Below, in pieces: positions 10,537 through 20,154 of a DNA stretch of 29,072 nt. Source of the stretch: Spirogloea muscicola. Taxonomy: Eukaryota; Streptophyta; Zygnematophyceae; Spirogloeales; Spirogloeaceae. The DNA is taken from assembly GCA_009602725.1 (NCBI GenBank), contig WELB01000065.1:545764-574835 (forward strand), in the 5' to 3' direction. The stretch's first letter is position 1. The number at the start of each line of letters is the position of its first letter. Below the pieces are notes generated by a model that worked only from the letters and a program-made list of their open reading frames with translations, had not been told where the DNA came from and ran no database searches. A program made the translations under genes and the position numbers.

Positions 10537-10778
10537 GGCACGAGCACGCCGGCGATCCGGCCCGGCGAGTCAGCTGGCCATGGCTGCCTCCGCAGAGCCG
10601 GCCATGGATGGAGCAGAGCAAGGCCAGGCGACGGCGACGGCGGCAGCGGCAACGGCGGCATTGCCAGGGCCACAGTGGCGGTCGCACGAGGGGCCAGCGC
10701 AGCAGCTGACCCGGGGGCCTGGGGCTGCGAGCCGGAGCCGAGGAGCGCGCCGCCGCCCGGTTGCGCGGGCTGCGCCGN

Positions 10779-11095
10779 NNNNNNNNNNNNNNNNNNNNNN
10801 NNNNNNNNNNNNNNNNNNNNNNNNNNNNNNNNNNNNNNNNNNNNNNNNNNNNNNNNNNNNNNNNNNNNNNNNNNNNNNNNNNNNNNNNNNNNNNNNNNNN
10901 NNNNNNNNNNNNNNNNNNNNNNNNNNNNNNNNNNNNNNNNNNNNNNNNNNNNNNNNNNNNNNNNNNNNNNNNNNNNNNNNNNNNNNNNNNNNNNNNNNNN
11001 NNNNNNNNNNNNNNNNNNNNNNNNNNNNNNNNNNNNNNNNNNNNNNNNNNNNNNNNNNNNNNNNNNNNNNNNNNNNNNNNNNNNNNNNNNNNNNN
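10779..11095. other. Assembly gap (N run) flanked by GCC repeat
   Basis: A run of about 317 N. The right flank resumes in a GCC repeat (11096-11118), so the gap probably spans a GC-rich triplet expansion. It lies between the divergent PP2C and EEFSEC genes and may hide their promoters and 5' exons, including the EEFSEC P-loop exon. Confidence 0.95.
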
Positions 11096-11159
11096 GCCGC
11101 CGCCGCCGCCGCCGCCGCGCCAGCTGAGGCCGCCGCCGCCGTGGCACGAGCTTGCGCAG

Positions 11160-14100
11160 CGCGGGCGCTGAGCACGGCGCTGTCGACGGCGGCGCTGGAC
11201 AAGCACCCGCAGAGCCAGGAGCGCGGCATCACGCTCGACCTCGGCTTCTCCTCCTTTGCGGTCAGCACTCGCCGCGCCGCCGCATGCCTTGAACTGTGCT
11301 GCCTGCGGCGGGACGGACCGTTCCAGCGCGGCCGTGGTGCGCGGCTGCCTGCTCTGGCGCTTGGTCGTCTCCGGCCGACAGGCCCCGACGCAGTCGCCGC
11401 CGCCGCAGGTGCCGCTGCCGGAGCACCTGGCTGGCCTCCCGTACGACCAGCTGCAGATCACGCTCGTCGACTGCCCCGGCCACGCCTCCCTCATCCGCAC
11501 CATCATTGGCGGTCTCCGCTCATTTCCCTCCCATCCCCGCGCCTCGAGCTGCGCCGCCAGTCGGCTTCGTGGCCGGCGAGGAGCGCTCACGGCAGAAGCG
11601 GGTGCTCGTGTGCGCCGTCCTTGGCAGGCGCTCAGATCATCGACGTCATGATGCTGGTGGTGGACGTCACCAAGGGCGTGCAGACGCAGACGGCCGAGGT
11701 GGATATAACACGATCGATGCGTGGTCTTAATGTCGAACGTAGTGTGCTTCTCAGGCGGGCAGTACTACTTTGAGCTGACGGCGGCTGCGCCTGCGAGCAG
11801 TGCATCGTGGTTGGAGAGATCTCTCCGACGCGCAACATGGTTGTCGTACTCAACAAGATGGTACGATACCACCTCCTCCTCCATTTTCGTGGCTCTGCGA
11901 TCTCAGGCTTCACGGATACAGGACTGGTCGCTGTCAGGCAGGGGTTGCTGTCATGACGCAGTCTATTCAACCTTCCAAACATTGCCTTCGCCATTCTCGT
12001 CAACGAGCCTCTCTGCGCCGCCTTCATCATACATGCTTGTCTGCAGGATATGCTTCCGGAGGCCACAAGAGCTGCTCATATTGAGAAGGTGAGCACAAAT
12101 GGCCAAAGCTCTGTGACTCTTCCGTTTACCCAGTGTTCTTAATAGTTGTCAAACGGACAATCAGAATTTTGTTGCTGATCCAGTGTAGTCCTACTTGTTG
12201 TCGCCCATTGCAATAGACGAAGAAGCGGCTGCGGGCCACCTTCAAGGGGACCAAGTTCGCAGATTGTGCCATGGTGGCCGTTGCGGCCTGTCCTGGCGGG
12301 GCTGAAAGGACCGGCGAAGGCAACCCTGCTCAAGGACTGGACAACCTTGTGCATGAGCTCTCTGCATGTGTGCAGGGTAATGCACACTGATATCTTCAAA
12401 GTACTTCCAAAGAATACACAGTATGACTGCCTACGTACCAGCCTAAACCCTCAGCCCTCAACCTTAAACCCCTAAAACCCTAACCCATAAACTCCTAAAC
12501 GTTAAACCCTAAACCTTAAACCCTTGAGGTAGTACGTATGATATTATCTGAAGGACCCTTCGTTTCTGTGGCCGTTCAAACTGGCTGCTGCAGACATCGA
12601 GCGCAGTGATGCAGGCCAGTTTCTCTTCTCGGTGGACCATTGTTTCCTCATCCGTGGACAGGTGAGCATCACTGCAGGCGGGTCCAGGTTATTGTCTTGC
12701 CTGTACCCTATGCACGTATAGGAGTTCTGTATTCCTATACTAAAGTGGGCCTTGCGCACTAAACTGAGTTGCAACTTCTAAAGCTCGGGTCTCATGTTCC
12801 CATGCACGGGCTGCAGGGGACAGTTCTGACGGGCACCATCCTAAGAGGCCGTGCCTCCATCAACCAGACGATTGAGCTTCCAGCCCTCAAGCTTCTGCGC
12901 AAGGTTGGAGATCAGTCTCACCTGAAAGCAAATGTCCGGTCATTGATAATAACGGCAGACGTATGAGGTGCCGAGTACCAATGCTTCTGCGACATATAAT
13001 GCATTTGGATGTATGTTGACTGGTGCAGATAAAAAGCATGCAAATGTTCCATCGCCCAGTCACGACAGCCATAAAGGTACCCTCTTTCAATCAGAAGCTT
13101 ATCAAAGGGCGTTGCTGATCTGCACACTGCACATGGCATGCCAGCAGGAAGCTGACAAGGCATATGTACGTATGTACAAATGATGCGCAGGGGGACAGAG
13201 TGGGCATCTGTGTGACACAGCTGGATGCAAAGCTGCTGGAGCGGGGGATTGCGGTAAGATCATTCTTACCTGTTATGACTCTTCCTGTGCAGGTGCCATG
13301 ACATTGGGCCAGATAACGAGCAGTCTGGCAGTACTCACTGTGTTCTCTCCGTGAGCATCATAAAGCCTGCAGGTGACAGAGCCTGCCAACCACAAAGTGA
13401 GTGACGTTAGTCATGACCATGCATCGAGCACTGTTGCAGGCAGAGCCTGGAAGCGTGCCTACTGCAAAGGGAGCACTGGCGGAGGTCCAAAAAGTGCGCT
13501 TCTTCAAAGGAACCATCTCATCAAAGAGCAAGCTGCACAGTGAGCTTTTCTACCGCAGTGCTTCATCTTGCAAGCTTGGAACCAGTGTCGGTATGACGAT
13601 TATTTCAGGAGGAGAGTTGCTTGAAGTTGCAGCTCAGTTGGTCGTGGATTGTTGCTGGGTGTGATTGCCAGTCACAGCTGGCCATACCACAGTGGTTGCG
13701 CAATTGTCCTTCTTCAGAGTTCCAGCATCGTGCTCCAACAGTCAACCGCCAGGTCCAGTCTGTCTCCCTTCATGAGATGCTTGTGTACTTACTGTGTCTC
13801 TTAGTTAACAATATTATCCAAGGGCTACTCCTCCTCACTAGCTTTCGGTTGACGTGATGCAGATACGTCGTTTGACTTTGCCAGAGACTATGCTCATCAA
13901 GTACGTGTGGCTGGCCCATGAATGGTCGGAGCTCCCCGCTTTGAATCCCCTGAAAACCAGCAAAAGAGGAGAGCTGGTGCTGTGCGTGTTTTTCCAGGAT
14001 GTCGACGGTGCAGCAAGTGCGTCCAAGATGCTGATGAAGTCTTGCTTTGTTGCTCCTTATGTCTTAAAGGCAGAGCTTGTTGGAGAGGAGGATGGAACAG

Positions 14101-15743
14101 CAGACTGCGCAAGTACGTTGCAAAATCCTTGACAATTGCATTGGCTTTAAACCTCAGAGACTCTTTGTAATGCTACCCTTTGCTGCCCACGATGCCAGCT
14201 ATACTATTTTGCTGTCACCTCTTCTTGCTGGCATGTTGACACCTCCGCATCATTCCTCAGGTAATGATTTGCATACGATGGAAGCCCTCAAGCAGTTCGC
14301 GATTCTTGACTTTCAAACACCAGTGAGAGTGTGCTTGCTTGCCAGCCAGTCTTGGTTTTGGATGGTTGTTTACGTCAGGACAATGTTGTAGCGTGCACCT
14401 TACAGGGATGCATGAGATTGTAGTGCCCTGAATTGTGGACTACCGTGCAGACTTCACCTGAACGTTTGTGCTTGGTCTGAGCTTTGTGAGCCTTTGCAAG
14501 TGTTGTGGTAATCTAGGTGGTATATTTTTTCTGTCAGATGCTGAGAGGTTGATGTTATCACTTGCAGATAACGTGTCCTTCGGATGCTCTCATTATTGGC
14601 TCAAGACTGGACACTGATACCCGTATCCTTGTAAGAGGAGCAGTAGGTCATTGTTGCACCTATTGAGTTTAGGTATCATGAGTGAGCGGTTCGTGATGCA
14701 CTGCGCACGCGTTTCTCACAGTTGTGACTTGGTGTTGGCCTCCTGACACAATGGACAGATAGCAGCACTTGCAGGCTCGCTCTGCATGGCAAGCTGGTGG
14801 CATTTGTAGACCCCTCCGACAAGGCTATCATGCAGGTAGCAAATTATCGAGTTTTGCTGCTTGGATGGTGCTGCTATTGTCATCATGCGTGGCATTGAAT
14901 TATGGTGATCCAATTTTGACAAGTTTGTGGTGGTGCTATCTGATCGCTGCTCATCACTCTTGCTCTACAGAAGCTTCGCATCTATAAGGAAAAGACTCGG
15001 GATGGTGTCATTGACAGAGTAAGTATTCTACTTTGTCACGTGCACACTTGCACCCTACAAGTCAAGGCATGTATCCATTTAAGCAGCCAATTGAAGGATA
15101 AGGAGGTCAGATGCTTGCTTGCCAAACACATCTGTTGATCTTTTCGCAACTGCGATGTCAGACAGCCTGTGTAGAGCTTATGGGCCAGGATGCTGATAGG
15201 AGTAATGTTTTTTGGAGGGGCAGTATGTTGATGGATACAATGTCATTGGGAGGGGCCTCTTCAAGAAAGAAACAGACATATCTCTCTTCGTCGGCCTTCG
15301 TGTAACCTCAGACGATGGTATTGCAATTTCTGCAATAGATACCCTATACAAGCTGCCTGATTGACCTGCTCTAATAAGACATTACCCACTGACTGGTTCT
15401 CTGACATGACTGATGTCAAGCAGGTGAAATTGGAGTGATTCAATCTTCCTTTGGCAAGTCTGGCAAATTTAAGGTAGACAGCTAAATTTTTCTCCTGACC
15501 AAGATGTGTGGATATTGTGTGAAACGTCACCATTGGTGGACTGCACATAGACAGTGCTCATTCTAGAAATCTCATTTGGAGACATACTAACCTACTTTTG
15601 ATGGACAACATGTACAGGTGCACTTCAAGGATGGCATTCGGGCTCCGGTTGCTGCTGATTCAACAGCAGCTGGAGGCAGTAGGTTACTGCTTAGCTTCAA
15701 GAAGTACATATACGATACAACAAAACGTATTGCTCAGACTTAA
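11160..15743 (+). CDS. EEFSEC: Selenocysteine-specific elongation factor (eEFSec), N-terminus missing
   Basis: GTPase that delivers Sec-tRNA to UGA codons with a SECIS-binding partner. Exons: 11160-11260, 11409-11511, 11628-11698, 11801-11860, 12047-12088, 12217-12376, 12594-12661, 12817-12903, 13029-13076, 13191-13253, 13440-13539, 13672-13752, 13863-13900, 13998-14112, 14261-14322, 14568-14622, 14759-14835, 14971-15018, 15224-15317, 15424-15473, 15618-15743. Phases match at every junction, giving 548 residues. Landmarks: ALSTAALDKHPQSQERGITL (switch I), DCPGHASLIRTIIGGAQIID (G3), VVVLNKMDMLPEATR (G4), FLFSVDHCFLIRGQGTVLTG (domain II), FHRPVTTAIKGDRVGIC, VTAGHTTVVAQLSFF (domain III), ITCPSDALIIGSRLDTDTH, TCRLALHGKLVAF, and the domain IV end VIGRGLFKKETDISLFVGLR, GEIGVIQSSFGKSGKFK, ending KRIAQT. 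The G1 P-loop (GHVDSGKT) is absent here; the first exon begins at a CAG acceptor, so it should lie in the upstream gap. Confidence 0.93.
12442..12528 (+). repeat. Degenerate telomere-like CCCTAAA tract in an EEFSEC intron
   Basis: About a dozen imperfect units of CCCTAAA (CCTAAACCCT, CCCCTAAAACCCTAACCC, AAACCCTAAACCTTAAACCC) in the intron between exons 12217-12376 and 12594-12661. This is the plant/green-alga telomere repeat in the sense orientation of the gene. It is interstitial, with coding sequence on both sides. Confidence 0.85.
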
Positions 15744-16616
15744 AGGACGTCAATCAGTGATGATCCTCGCTGTCTCATTGTCAACATTCTTTGGGCTATA
15801 TAGCCCCTCTCACCTCCTGATTAATAAAACTATCAGGTGTACTCAAGTCATGTCTTGCAGCTAATTATACCTTACACTTGGCGAGCTCTTTGATTGTCTG
15901 CGCTTCTGCCCAGGAGGTAGTGGACACCCGCGGTTGTCTTGGTGCATGCCATAGTGAACTGAATGTATGAAAGCATGTACACTTTCGTGGCAGTGCTGCA
16001 CCAAATTGCCATGATCCGGAGTATGAAATAGTGCTCATGATAATGTGGCTGGCGGTTGCCAAAACAGTTGAAGAAGAGCTCACCAGGAAAGGGGCAGCTG
16101 CTGCAATCAGAGCTGGCCCGTAACCAGCTCAAATTCGAGCCGTCCTGGCCGTCCGGAAGAGGGTCGAGGGTGGGGGTATGATTACAATGTGTTAATCACG
16201 AATGTCAGCTATTGCTGTACCACTGAGGCAGGTGCAGGGAGACAGTCTGTGCAGTGGGATCAACTACAGCAAGCTGGAGTTTGCAAGGAATTTGCACCAA
16301 CGCAGATGCTGATAGCCGCCCTTCTAGCATCTGACCGAAGGAGGCGGCCTGCAGCGCTCACTGAGGGTCAGGAGCCACTGCTCCCTGAAGGTGCTGGGCA
16401 AGTCTAAGAAGAATACATGACAGAGCTAGAATACATGACAACCTTTGTACACGAGCACATTGGATAGAAACACAAGTCTCAAGCCCGCTTGGAGATGAGA
16501 AGGTCGTTAAGCAGAATGTGGGTAGGATGGATGACTGATGAAGGGCTACTGAGTTAGTTGTGTGGGCTGGCTACAGTCTATGTGGCTGCTTTAGTACCAG
16601 AATTGAGGGCGCTGCA
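15744..16616. other. Intergenic between convergent EEFSEC and ECH1-like genes
   Basis: No convincing gene. A plus-strand open stretch at 16189-16407 (QWDQLQQAGVCKEFAPTQ) and short exon-like pieces near 15865-15915 and 16080-16170 on either strand have no recognisable homology. The region should contain the 3'UTRs of both flanking genes. Confidence 0.4.
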
Positions 16617-17468
16617 TCAGAGCTTGGCGAACGTAGGTGGTCGCTGTGCCTGCCGGGCGCGCAGAATCTCGTCAAGATCGCTGGACGCGAGCATGGCAGC
16701 GTTCCAAGTGGCGGCGTAGTCGAGGCCGTCGGCGACGCTGTGGTCTCGGGCGTGGAGCAGCACGGCCTTGGTGCCGGCGATGGCCAGCGGGGACTTGGCC
16801 GCCAGCGACTGCGCCACGGCGTCCACCGCCGCCGCGAGCTCCGCCGCGCTCGCATGCACGCCGTGGACGAGGCCCAGGCGGTGGGCCTCGGCGGCGTCGA
16901 TGGTCCTGGCCGTGAGGGCCAGCTCCCGCGCCGCGCCGTCGCCGATCAGCCGTGGCAGGCGCTGCAGCGTGCCCAGGTCCGCGGTGATGCCCAAGTCCAC
17001 CTCCTTGACGGCGAAGCTTGCGTCGGAAGTGCAGTACCTCAGGTCGCAGGCGGTGACGAGGTCGACGCCGCCACCGACGCAGGCGCCCTGGATGGCGGCG
17101 ACCACCGGCTTGCGGCAGGCCTCGAAGCACGTCGCGCTAGCTTGCATGGCCAGGATCTGGCGTCGCAGCGCCTCGCGCTGGCGGCCCGGGCAGCCGCCGC
17201 CGGCCTCGGCTGCTGCGACGCCGAGCGAGGCCAGGCTGCCCAAGTCAATGCCGCTGCAGAAGTTCCTCCCGGCTGCGTCCAGGATGATGGCGCGCACGTC
17301 GCCGCAGGCGTCCAGGTGCGCGACGGCCTGCGGCAGTTCGCGCAGCATGGCGTCGTCGATGGCGTTTGCCCTTGTGGGCCGTCGCAGCGTCACCCGCCCC
17401 ACGCCCCCACCGCGCCGCGACACGGTCACGCTGTTCCACTCGAGCAACTCGAGCTCGGCAGCCGCCAT
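16617..17468 (-). CDS. Peroxisomal delta3,5-delta2,4-dienoyl-CoA isomerase (enoyl-CoA hydratase/isomerase family)
   Basis: A 283-residue crotonase-fold protein, complete and intronless. It isomerises 3,5-dienoyl-CoA to 2,4-dienoyl-CoA in oxidation of unsaturated fatty acids with odd-numbered double bonds. Assignment to the ECH1/DCI branch rests on GGGVDLVTACDLRYC and VKEVDLGITADLGTLQRLP. The family's three catalytic acids are at D136, E156 and D164, with the same 20- and 8-residue spacings as rat ECH1 (D176, E196, D204). RDHSVADGLDYAATWNAAML near the C-terminus is also ECH1-like. The oxyanion-hole segments are RNFCSGIDLGSL (about 68-79) and GACVGGGVD. The last three residues are AKL, a good PTS1 peroxisomal signal. 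The ATG at 17468 gives a full-length N-terminus (family about 280 plus targeting). Its high GC and lack of introns contrast with its neighbours, which suggests a retrocopy or transfer but does not prove it. Confidence 0.93.
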   Translation of the reverse strand: MAAAELELLEWNSVTVSRRGGGVGRVTLRRPTRANAIDDAMLRELPQAVAHLDACGDVRAIILDAAGRNFCSGIDLGSLASLGVAAAEAGGGCPGRQREALRRQILAMQASATCFEACRKPVVAAIQGACVGGGVDLVTACDLRYCTSDASFAVKEVDLGITADLGTLQRLPRLIGDGAARELALTARTIDAAEAHRLGLVHGVHASAAELAAAVDAVAQSLAAKSPLAIAGTKAVLLHARDHSVADGLDYAATWNAAMLASSDLDEILRARQAQRPPTFAKL

Positions 17469-17640
17469 GTCCTGGCTGGGGACTGCTTCGTCGACGAGGT
17501 ATCAGAACCCTTGTGGGCCTCCGTGCTGAGAGAAAGAGGAGGAGTCTTCCAGTGAAGGCGCTGGCTGTGATTCGGAGGGGCCAGAAAAGTGCTGAGAGGC
17601 TTCGCAGAAGGTAAGAGCTGACAGAGCGTGTGCCAGCAGC
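17469..17640. promoter_or_regulatory. Upstream region of the dienoyl-CoA isomerase gene
   Basis: The stretch between the isomerase start codon (17468) and the duplicated segment at about 17640. It must contain the 5'UTR and promoter. No TATA box or named motif is evident. Confidence 0.3.
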
Positions 17641-17819
17641 AAGGGCCAGCCCTCTGCAGTCAGCAAGCCGGCGGCTGCAAAGTAGCTCTCACTGTGAAGA
17701 GGCTTCAAAACAGGGTAGCACCAGAAGTGAAAAGCGTCCAATGCTTGACCAGCACGGAGCAGGTTGCCGTGGCTTGAAGCTCTTCATTGCTATCACGCAA
17801 GCAAACCACATTAGCTTCT

Positions 17820-18130
17820 CAACTCAAATATGCCCAGGTCTTCCGTATGCGGCTGTCTGTCTCTTTCCAGCGCTCCCTGGCTCACGCAGTCCATTTGCGA
17901 GCAGGCCGCGCTATGGCTGCTGCATCTGGGTCTAGGTGGGGTGCCTCTTTCCCAGCTGCGAGTTACTCCCACTTGCTGCTGCTCACTCGTATTACTAAGC
18001 TTCCCTCTGCGATAGTCTCGTGTCTAGCTGTGTGGGTTTAGGCGCTTCTCGGCTTTTGGCTCTTTGGACCTTGTCATCCATTTTGGGCTGGCCTTTCCCA
18101 GCCACCTTCTAAACTTGGGCGAGCTTTTCG
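17820..18130 (+). mobile_element. LINE-A-like relic within duplication copy 1
   Basis: Encodes VFRMRLSVSFQRSLAHAVHL, RAGRAMAAASGSRWG and SYSHLLLLTRIT (degraded SDLxxLTRGY end). It is followed by a 3'UTR with hairpin GGCTGG-CCTTTC-CCAGCC near 18085-18102 and CTTGGGCGAGCTTTTC. It is absent from the matching point in copy 2 (about 19420), so it was inserted after the duplication or lost from copy 2. Confidence 0.7.
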
Positions 18131-18765
18131 CCAATACATAGATGGCCCATTCTTCCTCCTGGCAAGTGCAGCCTCAAAGGAGCCACTCGTCTCAAGAGCC
18201 GTGACAAGTTACTGGGCTGCTCATTTTTCAGCGAAGGCCCTTGTTATTCTCATTCTTCACTCCGGATTCTATACTGTGTGCCGTGAGCTGAAGGCAAGCT
18301 TTCCTTCAATGACAGCAGCCAAGGAGGGAGAGGTTCAACACTAGCTGACCTGGCCGAATATAGTATCTGCTGAGTTTGTGTGACCTGCTCTGCACCTCTA
18401 AGCTGCAGGCTATCCAATTCTGATTTCCCCGTCCTCGACTTGGCCAGCTCCAGCCAGAGGGGTCTGCAGTTATCTTGGTTTGTAGTGGCAAATGGCGGGA
18501 CTAGTGGGACAATCCTTCGTTACAATCGGAGGGAGCCCCGCACAGCTGCCAGCTGCTGCGTACGTTCCAACATCGCCTGCAGATCACGACAGAAGTTGAT
18601 TGTCAAGTTCTTGGGTCTAACGTTCCTGCGAGTTCAAGACCACATAGTGAGAGTGTATGTGTGGTTGTTGCACAACTTGAGTGTGTAAAATCCCTGTGCC
18701 AACAGCGTCGCTGTGCCAAACAGCCTTGCAAGGCTGCCAATGGCAACCACTGGGTCTGCAGCNGC

Positions 18766-18947
18766 TGCTGGCACAAGAGCTAGTCAATTGCCGTCCGGTA
18801 TTCGAGCGTCAGCTAGCGACCTCTATGTGCTGACTCGTGGTTACTGAGCGGGTCAGCTTAGCAGCAGGTGACGTACATTTGTCCAATGTGCTTGCCTTTG
18901 TACTTGGCCACACATGGCCTCCCCATCTCTTAATATACACGCATTCC
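18766..18947 (+). mobile_element. Very short LINE-B insertion (3' end only)
   Basis: From GCTGCTGGCACAAGAGCTAG through SDLYVLTRGY, stop, TGAGCGGGTCAGCTTAGCAG, TGGCCACACATGGCC and CTTAATATACACGCA. It is nearly identical to the 3' end of the LINE-B element at 22242-24528. About 180 bp; severe 5' truncation, joined at its left to the end of duplication copy 1. Confidence 0.85.
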
Positions 18948-19182
18948 TTCTGCAGTCAGCAAGCGGGCTGTAAAGCAGAAAGAAAAGAAGTGTAAAGTAG
19001 CTTCCACTGGAACGAGCTTTCATAACAAGGAAACAGCGCTTCCAAATGACTGGCGGCTGTGAGAGGCCAGCCCAAAGGAATGGAATAACGGGCTAGCATG
19101 TTCAGGAGTGTCAGAGGGCCCACTGCTTGACCAGCACATTCTCTTTGACCAGCACGGAGCAGGTTGCTGTGGCTTGAAAGAA

Positions 19183-19290
19183 GAAAGTGCTCGCCCGTTG
19201 AGGATAGGGGCTGGAAAAGCCAGCCCAAAAAAGAATGAACAAAGTACGAGAAGGGGGCCAGAGGAAAGCGCTGCAGTAGACCACTGGCAG
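19183..19290 (-). mobile_element. LINE-A 3' tail within duplication copy 2
   Basis: Minus-strand orientation: CCCTTCTCGTACTTTGTTC, hairpin GGGCTGG-CTTTT-CCAGCCC, CTCAACGGGCGAGCACTTTC. It interrupts copy 2 exactly after GTGGCTTGAA, whose counterpart in copy 1 (about 17777) is uninterrupted. Only the tail is present. Confidence 0.75.
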
Positions 19291-20154
19291 CTCTCACGAG
19301 GACAATGTGCCAGGGAGCGGAGTTCACCAGTTTTGGGCAACTTGCCATGCTGAGAGGCCTCGAAGCTCTCAAATGCATCTCTTACTTCGTCTTCACCTCT
19401 CATATACAAGCAAACACATTAGCTTCCTAACATATATATGAGTAGGTGGCTTCCTCCAGGCAAGTGCAACCCTCGAAGGAGCCACTCGTCTCAAGAGCCG
19501 TGAAAAGTTACTGGGCTGATCATTCACGGCGAAGGCCCCTATTATTCTCATCTTTCACTCCGGAGTCTAAATTGTGTGCTGTGAGCTCAAGGAAAGCTTT
19601 CCTTCAATAACAGCCGCCAAGGAGGGAGAGGTTTGACACTAGCTGACCTGGCTCAACACACGATCTGCTGACTCTGTGTTACCTGCTCTGCACCTCTAAA
19701 CTGCAGGCTTTCCAATGCTGGCAAAGTAACTGCATCAGGCGCTTCACTGTGAGACTCCCCCGTCTTCGACTTGGCCAGCTCCAGCCAGAGGGGTCTGCAG
19801 CAATCCTGGTTTGTAGGTGGCGAATGGCGGGACTAGTGGGACAATCTAATGATATAATCGGAGGGAGCCCCGCACAGCTGCCAGCTGCTGCGTACGTTCC
19901 AACATAGCCTGCAGTTCCCAACAGAATGTCAAATGTCAAGTTCTTGGGTCTAACGTCCCTACGCATTCAAGACCAAATAGTGAGAGTTTATGTGTGGCTG
20001 TTGCACGACTCGAGTGTATGTGTGGTTGTTGCATAACTTGGGTGTATAAAACCCCTGTGCCAACAGCGTTGCTGTGCCGACACTCTTGCAAGGCTGCCAA
20101 TGGCAGCCACTGGGTCTGCAGCTGCGGCAATTGTTGCACTCTCAAAGTCCCTAC

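Larger units (their letters stand above)
17640..20126. repeat. Tandem segmental duplication, about 1.1 kb per unit
   Basis: Copy 1 is about 17650-18770 and copy 2 about 18950-20126. Shared blocks in the same order: CTGCAGTCAGCAAGC, TTGACCAGCACGGAGCAGGT, CACATTAGCTTC, GGAGCCACTCGTCTCAAGAG, AAGGAGGGAGAGGTT, CAGCTCCAGCCAGAGGGG, GGCGGGACTAGTGGGACAAT, CTGCCAGCTGCTGCGTACGT, CAAGTTCTTGGGTCTAACGT, GCCACTGGGTCTGCAGC. Each copy carries its own retroelement insertion. Copy 2 runs into the last visible RRP41 exon; copy 1 is cut by a LINE-B fragment at about 18770. Neither copy has an intact gene. Confidence 0.85.

Noticed and set aside
10400-11773. Long open frames on both strands across 10.4-11.8 kb
   Set aside because: They run through the N gap and GC-rich repeats; apart from the PP2C and EEFSEC exons they lack any family motif.
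12442-12528. Chromosome end at the CCCTAAA tract
   Set aside because: EEFSEC coding exons continue on both sides, so this is an interstitial tract, not a telomere.
16189-16407. Plus-strand open frame of 72 codons
   Set aside because: No homology, no splice partners and no start context that stands out; left as intergenic.
16560-17555. Plus-strand open frame of 331 codons opposite the isomerase gene
   Set aside because: GC-rich antisense shadow; the minus frame has full family motifs and catalytic residues.
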